Positions 53,401-61,246 of a stretch of DNA of 64,000 nucleotides are shown here, one piece after another. The DNA is taken from the NCBI GenBank assembly GCA_903832665.1, contig CAILCG010000022.1, positions 108,193-172,192 on the forward strand, given 5' to 3'. The stretch is from an uncultured Methanomicrobiales archaeon (GTDB lineage Archaea > Halobacteriota > Methanomicrobia > Methanomicrobiales > Methanospirillaceae). Each line of letters begins with the position of its first letter. The first letter of the stretch is position 1. Both the position numbers and the translations under genes were made by a program. The notes beneath the pieces were generated by a model. It did no database searches. It was not told the DNA's origin and was given only the letters and a program-made list of their open reading frames with translations.

Positions 53401-53599
53401 CTCCAACAGTTCCCGGGACTTATAGCGCCATGAGGTACTGAGCAGGCAATCCGGTCTGTGAGGCAGGATGACCTCAGGACACCAGAAAACGTTACAACAT
53501 TGATGGACCTGGCGGCATTTGAACCTGTCAAATCGCGAGGGCGCTGCACTTCGAACCCGGGATAACCTTCGGTCACTGGAAAAAGTTTCAAAAGAAAGA

Positions 53600-53671
53600 T
53601 GGACTCGACGGGATTTGAACCCGTGGCCTTCACGTTGCAAACGTGACGATCTACCCCTGATCTACGAGCCC
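53600..53671 (-). tRNA. tRNA-Ala (anticodon TGC)
   Basis: The minus strand gives GGGCTCGTAGATCAGGGGTA at the 5' end and an anticodon stem TCACG/CGTGA with loop TTTGCAA, so the anticodon is TGC. GGTTCAAATCC forms the T arm, and the acceptor GGGCTCG pairs imperfectly with the 3' end CGAGTCC-A. CCA is not encoded. An AACAACTATAT promoter-like element lies about 40 bases upstream (53711-53723) and is shared with the other alanine tRNA. Confidence 0.92.
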
Positions 53672-53817
53672 CTGCTGTCGTATTTGCGGCATACTATTTT
53701 TCCGTCTATCCCATATAGTTGTTACTGTTGGTTGGGTGAAAAAGAGGCAGTTTTGAAGCAAAACCGGCATGATTCCGGAAAATGAGACAGCTTGCCTTTC
53801 TCTCATGATCCCTGGTA

Positions 53818-55029
53818 TCACTCCTTTTTGACCTTCATTATGTGGGAAAATATCGTGGCACCCGCCGCGATCATTGCGGTAACAACCCCAATGATAGCAA
53901 CAACAACGCTGGTATTTTCAAGCGGACCTTTGACCGGTGTGGTCTCTGCCGTCACGACCGGTACGATGATCGACACTGATGTCGGGGCGGGCTGCACCTG
54001 GCTCAAGGGAGGCAGGGTCCCGAATGCATGTGCAGTCTCGCCCGGAATGACGTAGATGCTCCCTTCGTAATCATAATACCCGCTCTGGGTAAGGCGGAGG
54101 ATGTGGTTCCCCTGCCGGATTCCTGTCAGGTTTGCGGGAGTTGTGCCCAGGTATTCCCCGTCAATGAGAATACTCGCTCCAATGGGAGACGAATAGACCA
54201 CGACTGTTCCTGTGGTCAGCAGGGGTTCTGATACAACCGGGGTGGGCACTGAGGTGATGACGCTGGTCGCGGGCAGGGGAGTAGCCACGACCGTGGTGAT
54301 TTGCGGAGTAACAATGGCAGGTGGCGTGGTGACGACTGGTGTCGGCGTGACGACCGGTGCTGGTAGTAACCGGGTTATCAGCCGGGTGAGAATTGTATCG
54401 GCTACCCCCCCGTTCATGTAGGAAGGGGTGGGGGTTGTTGTCCATTCGATCACGTACCCTTTACCGTACTTCCCGTACAGCAGGGCCGGCATACCGGTAT
54501 CGTAATTCAGAAGCGTAACAGAACCGTTCCGCGCTACTGCCTGCTCTTTATCCGGGCCTTTTCCCTGCAGGGAAAAATGCCCGGGAAGACCCGCGAAGAT
54601 CTCTGTCGAAGCAGCAGCAGTGGGATCGGCTGCTTCCAGGGACAGTCCCCCGGGTGCAGATCCCCCATTGGAGGCCGGCAGGCTTGCATCGAAAAGACGG
54701 TTACAGGGGTACGTGATGACAAGGATCTTTCCCTCGGCTACGGCCGCTTCTATCTTTGCCGCAGTTGACGGGGAAAACGAATCCCTTCCGCTCAGAATGA
54801 TCACATCAACAGACGGCTGGATGAACTGGTTCACGTTGCTGTCAAGATTGGCTCTTGCGGATCCCGGGATCGATTGCACAACAACAACCGAATCCTTGTG
54901 AAGATCCGGATCGAATCCGGAATTTGAACCGTAGAGTGCAACATTATACGCACCCACCGGTATGGCGATGAGCAGTACTGCAAGGAATACTGCAACTGGT
55001 ATGGTATATGATCCGCTTACGCGTGACAT
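53818..55029 (-). CDS. Surface protein with PEGA domain and C-terminal membrane anchor
   Basis: 403 residues. A signal peptide (VAVFLAVLLIAIPVGAY) is followed by a DUF4350-like alpha/beta domain to about residue 215 (VDVIILSGRDSFSPSTAAKI), a Thr/Pro-rich linker (TPTPVVTTPPAIVTPQITT), and a PEGA domain (VVVYSSPIGASILIDGEYLG, LRLTQSGYYDYEGSIYV). A membrane helix (VVVAIIGVVTAMIAAGATIF) with a KVKKE tail anchors it. It is presumably an exported envelope protein with a stalk. It lies between two alanine tRNA genes on the same strand. Confidence 0.85.
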   Translation of the reverse strand: MSRVSGSYTIPVAVFLAVLLIAIPVGAYNVALYGSNSGFDPDLHKDSVVVVQSIPGSARANLDSNVNQFIQPSVDVIILSGRDSFSPSTAAKIEAAVAEGKILVITYPCNRLFDASLPASNGGSAPGGLSLEAADPTAAASTEIFAGLPGHFSLQGKGPDKEQAVARNGSVTLLNYDTGMPALLYGKYGKGYVIEWTTTPTPSYMNGGVADTILTRLITRLLPAPVVTPTPVVTTPPAIVTPQITTVVATPLPATSVITSVPTPVVSEPLLTTGTVVVYSSPIGASILIDGEYLGTTPANLTGIRQGNHILRLTQSGYYDYEGSIYVIPGETAHAFGTLPPLSQVQPAPTSVSIIVPVVTAETTPVKGPLENTSVVVAIIGVVTAMIAAGATIFSHIMKVKKE

Positions 55030-55242
55030 TCGATCCTCCCTATCCGCTGTCTGGTTATATGTACCTTGTCAGGATAGGAGATAAATCCGTTTTGGCAGGA
55101 AATACCCTACGGTCATGCAAACATGGTAAAAAAAATATGGTTACAATATTCACGCATTTTTTTATGCATGCTGTGGCACCCGCACATGCTGGATTCTTCC
55201 GAATATCGCGGAACACGAGGTCTGGTGAAAAGAAATGAAAAA

Positions 55243-55314
55243 TGGACCCGGCGGGATTTGAACCCGCGGCCTCTACGTTGCGAACGTAGCGATCTACCCC
55301 TGATCTACGAGCCC
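55243..55314 (-). tRNA. tRNA-Ala (anticodon CGC)
   Basis: The minus strand reads GGGCTCGTAGATCAGGGGTA, an anticodon stem CTACG/CGTAG with loop TTCGCAA (anticodon CGC) and a T arm GGGTTCAAATCCC; discriminator A. It is nearly identical to the TGC copy apart from the anticodon arm and adjacent stem pairs, pointing to duplication. The same AACAACTATAT element lies about 36 bases upstream (55349-55360). CCA is not encoded. Confidence 0.93.
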
Positions 55315-55424
55315 GCCTTTTTGTGGTATACAATTTTCCAGCGCAGGGAATATAGTTGTTGCTATTAAAAAAATCCCGTTGCATCATCCCGGTGTAAGGA
55401 TGGCTTTGAAAAAATGAGTGTTCC

Positions 55425-56429
55425 TTAGAGAATGATCTCGATGTCGAGTTTCTCTGCAAGTTCCTTGTACCGGTTGCGGATGGTGACTTCCGTGACTCCC
55501 GCCACTTCTGCTACTTCACGCTGGGTACGGCGCTCTCCTCCAAGAATCGAGGAGATGTAGATTGCGGCTGCTGCAACCCCGGTCGGGCCCCTGCCGCTGG
55601 TCAGCTCGCGTTCCCCGGCCTGCCGGAGGATCTCAACTGCGCGGCTCTGGACTTCTCCTTTGAGGGTAAGTCCCGAGCAGAAGCGCGGCACGTAATCGAT
55701 AGGGGACGTCGGGAGAAGCTTTAATCCCAATTCGCGGGAGATGAAACGGTAGGTCCTGCCGATCTCTTTTCTTGAGACACGCGACACTTCGGCGATCTCA
55801 TCTAATGTTCTTGGCACATTGCACTGCCGGCAGGCCGCATAGAGGGCGGCTGCTGCGACCCCTTCGATGCTTCGCCCGCGGATCAGGTTCTTGTCCACGG
55901 CGTCACGGTACACCACTGCTGCGGTCTCACGGACATTCCGGGGGAGACCGAGAGCAGATGCCATCCTGTCGAGTTCAGAGAGTGCAAATGCAAGGTTGCG
56001 CTCGGTTGCATTGCTCACACGGATACGGCGCTGCCACTTGCGGAGCCGGTACAGCTGTGCCCGGTTCTTGGACGAGATTGCCCGGCCATAGCTGTCGCGG
56101 TTGCGCCAGTCGATCATGGTCGAGAGACCCTTGTCGTGGATGGTAAAGGTCATTGGTGCCCCGACCCTTGAACGCTTCATGCGCTGGTCATGGTCGAATG
56201 CACGCCACTCGGGACCCCGGTCAATGAAATCATCATCGAGCACAAGCCCGCAGCTCTGGCAGACCAGTTCAGCCCGCTCATAATCGTGGACGAGTTGTCG
56301 CCCTCCGCACTCCGGGCAGATGGTCTCGGTGTGATTCTCTGCTTTCTTCTCGGTCTCTTTCTGCTTTGTCCGCGTCTTGAGCGCTTCCCTCTCACTCTGG
56401 AGGGTCTTTAACTTCTCAATTTCTGTCAT
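55425..56429 (-). CDS. tfb: Transcription initiation factor TFB
   Basis: 334 residues. An N-terminal zinc ribbon ([20 protein letters not shown]) is preceded by a 35-residue charged extension, then the B-reader/finger ([20 protein letters not shown]) and two cyclin-like repeats ([40 protein letters not shown]). TFB binds TBP-DNA at the BRE and recruits RNA polymerase. It lies downstream of gar1 on the same strand, 63 bases apart, and they are probably one transcript. Confidence 0.96.
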   Translation of the reverse strand: MTEIEKLKTLQSEREALKTRTKQKETEKKAENHTETICPECGGRQLVHDYERAELVCQSCGLVLDDDFIDRGPEWRAFDHDQRMKRSRVGAPMTFTIHDKGLSTMIDWRNRDSYGRAISSKNRAQLYRLRKWQRRIRVSNATERNLAFALSELDRMASALGLPRNVRETAAVVYRDAVDKNLIRGRSIEGVAAAALYAACRQCNVPRTLDEIAEVSRVSRKEIGRTYRFISRELGLKLLPTSPIDYVPRFCSGLTLKGEVQSRAVEILRQAGERELTSGRGPTGVAAAAIYISSILGGERRTQREVAEVAGVTEVTIRNRYKELAEKLDIEIIL

Positions 56430-56492
56430 CCACGTTCCCCATTACTTTTTTCTTGATTTTGCCCCGAAAGATGCATTCACCCAGGCTCATGC

Positions 56493-56717
56493 TCATTTTG
56501 CAAAGAGTTTCTCGTTGGGCAGGACCGCACATTTCTCGCGGCAGAGAACTGCCGCGTAGGGTGCTTTTACATTGCCAAAAAGATCCAGGATCTTTCCCAC
56601 CGGCTTCATCCGCTTGTCAGTTACTTCACTGTAGAGAGCGGGGAGCTGGCCTGCATCGCACTGGATAATGAGCATCCGGCTGCCAACGGTGCTCAACGCT
56701 CGACCAACAACCTTCAT
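56493..56717 (-). CDS. gar1: H/ACA RNA-protein complex subunit Gar1
   Basis: A 74-residue small beta-barrel protein of the H/ACA pseudouridylation complex. MKVVGRALSTVGSRMLIIQC, then KRMKPVGKILDLFGNVKAPY, whose VGKI..FG.V..PY pattern is the Gar1 signature. It binds Cbf5 and helps substrate release. In many euryarchaea gar1 and tfb are adjacent, as here. Confidence 0.93.
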   Translation of the reverse strand: MKVVGRALSTVGSRMLIIQCDAGQLPALYSEVTDKRMKPVGKILDLFGNVKAPYAAVLCREKCAVLPNEKLFAK

Positions 56718-56742
56718 TGAAACAACCTCACAAACATGATAA

Positions 56743-56758
56743 ACTAAAATATTTTAGT
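56743..56758. promoter_or_regulatory. Palindrome in the gar1-tfb promoter region
   Basis: ACTAAAATATTTTAGT is a perfect 16-base palindrome 26-41 bases upstream of the gar1 start on its strand. AT-rich, TATA-like sequence (tatatatag, and tttaaatac near 56784) lies just beyond it. The position between the likely promoter and start suits a repressor site, but AT-rich palindromes also arise by chance. Confidence 0.35.
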
Positions 56759-56818
56759 AATCTATATATATGTAACCAAACAGTATTTAAACATTCCGTG
56801 AAAGTATAAATAGAATTT

Positions 56819-57463
56819 TCAGGAACGCAGGAATTGGTCGATATTTAAAGATATGACCTCCCTGCACTGCGCGTCGGTCAGTCCGGCCCCTTTTGCGACC
56901 GTGAATTTTGTCTGCTCGCTCAGAATGTCATGCGGAGCATGCGCGTCAGAGTCTACTACAAGCTGACAACCTGCTTCAAAGGCAACCCGGGCTACATGGC
57001 CGTTTGTCCGGTTGTGTCCGCCCCGTGATGTGAGTTCAAGGGCAAGACCGTTCTTTGCCGCCAGTCTCGCTTCCTCAACGACGATAAGTCCGGGGTGGGC
57101 TAGGACATTGACGTATTTGCAACCGCAGGCAGCCCGGTTTGTCCCGGGAGCAACCGGTTCCACGGTGGTCTCTCCGTGGACGACAACGATATCGGCCCCC
57201 TGCTTCTTGGCTGATTCCGCCAGGCCCGGGATAAGGGATGGCGGCACGTGGGTCAGCTCAACCCCGCAGAGGAGTTTCACGCCATATATCTGTGCAGATT
57301 CCCTGACCTTTGCCAGGGTCGAGAGTATCTCTTCTGCATTGGAAGGGTCCGCGTGGTCCGTGATCGCGACGGTTGTGTACCCCATCACTGCCATCCTTCG
57401 GATCAATTCGATCGGCAGCATCTCCCCATCCGAGAGGATCGTGTGGGTGTGCAGGTCGTACAT
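56819..57463 (-). CDS. PHP-domain phosphoesterase
   Basis: 214 residues with metal-binding motifs of the PHP fold: MYDLHTHTILSDGEMLP at the start, VAITDHADPSN, LLCGVELTHVPPSL, VVHGETTVEP, LAHPGLIV and VVDSDAHAPHD. Histidinol phosphatase-like and polymerase-associated PHP proteins share these. The substrate is not decided by sequence; a histidinol-phosphatase or related small-phosphate role is plausible. SRP19 ends only five bases upstream on the same strand, and the two are probably co-transcribed. Confidence 0.88.
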   Translation of the reverse strand: MYDLHTHTILSDGEMLPIELIRRMAVMGYTTVAITDHADPSNAEEILSTLAKVRESAQIYGVKLLCGVELTHVPPSLIPGLAESAKKQGADIVVVHGETTVEPVAPGTNRAACGCKYVNVLAHPGLIVVEEARLAAKNGLALELTSRGGHNRTNGHVARVAFEAGCQLVVDSDAHAPHDILSEQTKFTVAKGAGLTDAQCREVISLNIDQFLRS

Positions 57464-57467
57464 GCCT

Positions 57468-57744
57468 TTACCGCCCCTTATCCATCTTCTGGGCTACTTT
57501 TTTGATGAGCTGCTCTTTCTTCCCGGTCCATTCGGCAACAACCCGGCCATCGTGCCGCTGCCAGTAGGCGGGGTGGTGGTGTTCCTCCCACCCGGTATTT
57601 TATCCCGAGGCTCCGCAGGGACCGTTCAATATCATTCACCACGGGCGCCTTTGCTGCCAGGCTGCGCGGAACCCGTCTGCCGGCACCGCGTGAATACCCT
57701 GCATTGAAGTAGCAGGGATATAGTATACTCTCCCCTTCCGCCAT
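57468..57744 (-). pseudogene. srp19: Signal recognition particle 19-kDa protein SRP19, frame disrupted
   Basis: The frame from ATG 57744 reads YPCYFNAGYSRGAGRRVPRS, then IERSLRSLGIKYRV, the SRP19 RNA-binding region, and fails at 57587-57589. Removing one G from the GGG on the coding strand gives EEHHHPAYWQRHDGRVVAEW, then TGKKEQLIKKVAQ and a stop at 57468: an ordinary 91-residue archaeal SRP19. It assembles SRP54 on 7S RNA for co-translational targeting. The gene is near-universal in archaea, so a sequencing error is far more likely than a real mutation. Confidence 0.88.
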
Positions 57745-57798
57745 TGCAGGAGGGTTTGTGGGTCAAGGTATAAACAGTGTACGCTCCCAATCTGATAC

Positions 57799-58446
57799 AT
57801 GCATCACATCGACGTCAGGATTGAAAAGGATGTATACGACGTCAACAACACCCTGGCCAACAAGAACGCACACCATTTGAAGGCACACGGGGTCCGGGCG
57901 TTTGACCTCCTGGGAGCAATCGGTTCAGGCAAGACCGCGCTCATCGAACGTCTTGTCCCCCTGCTCAATAAAAAAGGCCTGCGGGCGGGCGCGATAGCCG
58001 GCGACGTGTACGGCGATGACGATTTCCGGCGCATCGTGGCACTCGGGATCCCGGCATTCAATGCGAATACCGGCAAGGAGTGTCATCTCGATGCTCACTT
58101 GGTCGAACACGCGATTGCCCACCTTCCCCTGGATGATATAGATGTTCTTTTCATAGAGAACGTGGGGAACATGGTCTGTCCCACGGATTTCCGGCTGGGT
58201 GCCGAGAAGCGGATTGTTGTCGTGAGTTCCACCGAAGGCGACGATGTGGTGAACAAGCACCCGATGATGTTCCGGGACTGCACGATTGGGGTGATCAACA
58301 AGGTGGATCTCGCACCTCTCGTGGGAGCGAACCTTGACCGGATGCAATCCGATATCAAGCGGTACAATCCTTCGATGCCGGTATTCTGGACGAACCTGAA
58401 GACCGGCGATGGCGTTGCCGATTTACTCGACAGCATCCTGGCGTGA
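57799..58446 (+). CDS. hypB: Hydrogenase nickel incorporation protein HypB
   Basis: A 215-residue GTPase of the SIMIBI class. The P-loop is LLGAIGSGKTALIERLVPLL (about 36-55), followed by IAGDVYGDDDFRR, the metal-binding segment NTGKECHLDAHLVEHAIAHL, ENVGNMVCPTDFRLGAEKR, and GVINKVDLAPLVG as the NKxD motif. It delivers Ni to [NiFe] hydrogenases or CODH. The poly-His N-terminal extension of some bacterial HypB is absent. It is divergent from SRP19, with about 54 bases between starts. Confidence 0.95.
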   Translation: MHHIDVRIEKDVYDVNNTLANKNAHHLKAHGVRAFDLLGAIGSGKTALIERLVPLLNKKGLRAGAIAGDVYGDDDFRRIVALGIPAFNANTGKECHLDAHLVEHAIAHLPLDDIDVLFIENVGNMVCPTDFRLGAEKRIVVVSSTEGDDVVNKHPMMFRDCTIGVINKVDLAPLVGANLDRMQSDIKRYNPSMPVFWTNLKTGDGVADLLDSILA

Positions 58447-58557
58447 ATCAGATCCGATTTTTCAGATCCAATTTTTTCGGGTCCCGGGCATTGAGAGGGG
58501 ATCCCTCAGGGCCCGGGCAGTAAAAGACCGACTGCAGAAAAGTGCAATCGGGAAGTA

Positions 58558-58567
58558 CTATAAATAA
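58558..58567 (+). promoter_or_regulatory. Putative TATA box of ribosomal protein S8e gene
   Basis: CTATAAATAA lies about 70 bases upstream of the S8e ATG at 58638, with a purine-rich stretch before it. It fits the archaeal TATA consensus and implies a leader of roughly 45 bases. The stretch 58447-58557 has a GGGATCCCTC/GGGCCCGGGC-rich tail of hypB and no other gene. Confidence 0.45.
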
Positions 58568-58637
58568 TTCTGAAGGGAATATATAGAGCACCATCTTCGG
58601 GAAAGCGATTTCGGGAAGATAACTAGAGAGTGACACC

Positions 58638-59015
58638 ATGCAGTGGCAGGGAGAATCAGTACGTAAAGTAACCGGTGGCAGGCGCCGTCCGGCAGCGATG
58701 AAGCGGAGAGCAGAAATCGGTCTTGCACCGGCAGACACCCACATTGGGGAAGACCGCCGGAAAGTCATCCGCACCTATGGCGGAAATGACAAGGTCCGGG
58801 CACTGAAGGCATCTGTTGCAAATGTGACTGACCCGAAGAACGGTGAAACCAAGAAAGTGAAGATCGAGAAGGTTGAAGAGAACGGGGCAAACCCGAACTT
58901 TGTCCGCCGGAATCTTCTCACCAAGGGCGCAGTTATCAAGACTGAACTCGGTAACGCCCGCATTATGAGCCGCCCGGGTCAGGACGGCGTTATCAACGCT
59001 GTGTTGCTCGCATAA
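58638..59015 (+). CDS. rps8e: Ribosomal protein S8e
   Basis: A 125-residue basic protein of the archaeal/eukaryotic S8e family. It opens MQWQGESVRKVTGGRRRPAA, has IRTYGGNDKVRALKASVANV, and ends LTKGAVIKTELGNARIMSRP followed by GQDGVINAVLLA, all diagnostic. It binds 16S rRNA in the small subunit. It is single, with its own promoter-like element, and a 51-base gap follows to the next gene. Confidence 0.97.
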   Translation: MQWQGESVRKVTGGRRRPAAMKRRAEIGLAPADTHIGEDRRKVIRTYGGNDKVRALKASVANVTDPKNGETKKVKIEKVEENGANPNFVRRNLLTKGAVIKTELGNARIMSRPGQDGVINAVLLA

Positions 59016-59066
59016 TTCAATATCAGACCAGCAATCTTTTTTCTTTCTGACGTGCATACTCTAGCT

Positions 59067-59489
59067 ATGCGAAGGATCTGTTATCGTTTCCCCCAGCAGG
59101 TGGATCTCTCATTTGCGATGGGGATGCCTTTTAACGAGACGCTTAAGTATATCGCTGATATGGATGGTCATGAAACGACCAAGACAACGGGAAAGGAGCT
59201 GGTCCGGGTCAAGACGCGGGTAGAAATTGCCCTTGACCGGGCAACATTCGGTGAGATCACCGATGATGTGCTGCGCCCCGGTGTGATCACCGAAGCAGTC
59301 GATCTGAAATGCTCGGTACTTGCCCTTGCGCTGCGCGGGGGAGGAAAAGTTCCCATTGCAAATGATGTCTTCTACCTTCGCCTCACCGATCAGGTATCCC
59401 GTACGGACATCGATATCGCCAAGGAAGGCAGCGGTGAAGGACTGGATGCACTGGATATGAAAAATATCCTCTTAGGGACTCCCAAGTGA
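59067..59489 (+). CDS. Uncharacterised archaeal protein upstream of DUF2240
   Basis: The start is taken at ATG 59067 (MRRICYRFPQQVDLSFAMGM); a GTG at 59052 is open too. The 140 residues are strand-rich, with KELVRVKTRVEIALDRATFG and LKCSVLALALRGGGKVPIAN. No recognised family. Its end overlaps the start of the DUF2240 gene by four bases (59486-59489), and S8e is just upstream, so it may belong to a translation- or RNA-related cluster. Confidence 0.6.
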   Translation: MRRICYRFPQQVDLSFAMGMPFNETLKYIADMDGHETTKTTGKELVRVKTRVEIALDRATFGEITDDVLRPGVITEAVDLKCSVLALALRGGGKVPIANDVFYLRLTDQVSRTDIDIAKEGSGEGLDALDMKNILLGTPK

Positions 59490-59947
59490 CACTCTCCATT
59501 ACGATCGCTGCTCCGTTCAAGCACACCCGCAAGGCCGGAATGAGGAAGAACGAACTGGTCTATTATTATGCACTTGACCGGAAATGGATGAGCACCGAAC
59601 AGGCAAACCAGCTCCTGAAGCGTGCGGAAGAGGAGGGTCTCTTAGGCTTGGACAATGGCATGTATATTCCCCGCTTCGATCTGGCTGCAATCACCATACC
59701 GATCGGATTCAAGCCCACCTCTTCGATCTTTGAACGCAATGATCCGGCCCAGGAACTGATTGGCCGGATTGCAAAGGCAAAGAGCCTGCAGGAGATCGAT
59801 ATCGTTGCCGAGATGAACAAAACCATCCGGGACGGGTTTGACAGTCACCTCCTGCCCCCGGCTGCGGTCGTTATCCTTGCCAAAAAATATCAGGTTCCTT
59901 TTGAAGACCTGTCCGAAGCGCTCCGGCAGAGCGTGAACAAGGGCTGA
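59486..59947 (+). CDS. DUF2240 family protein
   Basis: A 153-residue protein matching DUF2240, a euryarchaeal family. LSITIAAPFKHTRKAGMRKN begins it, the middle has a winged-helix-like stretch (NELVYYYALDRKWMSTEQAN; LLKRAEEEGLLGL), and the C-terminus is helical (VILAKKYQVPFEDLSEALRQ). Function is not established; nucleic-acid binding is suggested by the helix-turn-helix-like pattern. Overlaps the upstream gene by four bases. Confidence 0.8.
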   Translation: MTLSITIAAPFKHTRKAGMRKNELVYYYALDRKWMSTEQANQLLKRAEEEGLLGLDNGMYIPRFDLAAITIPIGFKPTSSIFERNDPAQELIGRIAKAKSLQEIDIVAEMNKTIRDGFDSHLLPPAAVVILAKKYQVPFEDLSEALRQSVNKG

Positions 59948-60074
59948 CCCCGGGGCAGGCCCCGGACCAGCCTGAAATTTTTTTTATGACCAGAGCTCCG
60001 TCTAAAAGAGTGGAGCACAAAGTATTTCGCCCATTTATTCAAAATCTATCCATAATGATATCCGGAGTTATTCT

Positions 60075-60611
60075 ATGAGAAGAAGAAAAGATCCCTGGGA
60101 TCAACCCTGGGTTGCCATTGCTGCAGTCGGTGGGATCATCGTCGTGGTGATTATCGCACTCGTATTTTTTATGGGTGGCGGGAACACGGGCGTCCCGGCG
60201 ACTCCTTCAGGACAGGCCTCGCCCACGCAGGTGACGACGCACGCAACCCCGGGAGCTTCGGGTACCTCTGCCTCATCAGTGACCGCATCCGTCACGGGCA
60301 TAAACGCGGCTTCGATCAAGGAAGCAACAACCGCCACGGTTCCAGTAACCGGGGCGTATGTCCATGTGAACTACATCGGGAGCTTTTCCGGGACCTATGG
60401 GATCAATGGTGAGAAGCTGACGCTGCGAGATTCCGGCGACCGCGTCTTCCCGCTCAATGCCACCACTGGAACGGTAACGGCATCCTTCCACAAGGATGAC
60501 AGCTCCACCCGCCACGAGATTGTCGTTGAGATCTACAAGAATGGTAAGGCAATAAAATTTGGCAAGAACGCTTCGGCGTACGGCGATGTGAGTATCAGCT
60601 CAGCCGTATAA
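60075..60611 (+). CDS. Secreted or membrane-anchored protein of unknown function
   Basis: 178 residues: a basic N-terminus, one membrane helix (VAIAAVGGIIVVVIIALVFF), a Ser/Thr/Pro/Gly linker to about residue 75, and a beta-rich domain (VPVTGAYVHVNYIGSFSGTY; HEIVVEIYKNGKAIKFGKNA). The single N-terminal helix could be an uncleaved anchor, with the rest outside. It resembles small archaeal envelope proteins; a type IV pilin is possible but the class III peptide is not clear. An AT-rich promoter-like stretch lies just upstream, in 60000-60065. Confidence 0.6.
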   Translation: MRRRKDPWDQPWVAIAAVGGIIVVVIIALVFFMGGGNTGVPATPSGQASPTQVTTHATPGASGTSASSVTASVTGINAASIKEATTATVPVTGAYVHVNYIGSFSGTYGINGEKLTLRDSGDRVFPLNATTGTVTASFHKDDSSTRHEIVVEIYKNGKAIKFGKNASAYGDVSISSAV

Positions 60612-60658
60612 TCCTTTTTTTAAACGTTTGATAAAATCTTTAAAAAAAGATTGGTATC

Positions 60659-61090
60659 TTATCTCTTGCCGCGGGCTTTTGCTGCGGCCTTCTCTGCCTT
60701 CTCCCCTTCGACTTTCGGGAAGAGCTCATCGAGAGTTTTCTCTCCGTAGGTGATAACGCAGGCATTGATCTGTACGAATTCCTGGGTGATCTCACTGGAC
60801 CGTACAGTCTTTCTCCGGCGTTCTCCGTCCATGGTGGGGTGGAAACCGATTCCGCCTGCGAGGAGCAGGTTCCTGCGCCCTGCGCCCGGGATGCCCTTCT
60901 TTGCGGGAATACCGGTCTTGTCCGATGCACCGGTGATCTTGATTGTGTATCCTGCAAGCCCGATTGGGGCTCCATCTAATTCATCGCCAATACGCTTGCC
61001 AACGATCGACCCTGCCGCGCCACCTGTGGCGTCGACATTGTAGGCGCGACCGGTCTTGGGGTCTGATACTACGACTTTTAAGTCCACCAT
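60659..61090 (-). CDS. rps6e: Ribosomal protein S6e
   Basis: A 143-residue archaeal S6e. It opens MVDLKVVVSDPKTGRAYNVD, has GKRIGDELDGAPIGLAGYTI, KGIPGAGRRNLLLAGGIGFH and GERRRKTVRSSEITQEFVQI, and a short basic tail (AKARGKR). The tail lacks the eukaryotic phosphorylation sites. It lies on the same strand as infB, 156 bases downstream, and may share its transcript. Confidence 0.97.
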   Translation of the reverse strand: MVDLKVVVSDPKTGRAYNVDATGGAAGSIVGKRIGDELDGAPIGLAGYTIKITGASDKTGIPAKKGIPGAGRRNLLLAGGIGFHPTMDGERRRKTVRSSEITQEFVQINACVITYGEKTLDELFPKVEGEKAEKAAAKARGKR

Positions 61091-61246
61091 TCAAATCTCT
61101 CCTTATTGGTTTTTTCCAGAAAAAACCAGGATTCTGGATTTTTTCACGTCTCGAACTGCCGGCCCGATAGCCTACACATGAGAAGTACCCATTTAATTAT
61201 ACTGGTACGCTATTAAACCCTCGTGTCTGCCCAGGCTATTTAAATT

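Noticed and set aside
53394..53640. Minus-strand open frames across tRNA-Ala
   Set aside because: They translate the tRNA itself and its flanks; the strings GSNPVES and GFKSRRVH are typical of read-through tRNA sequence.
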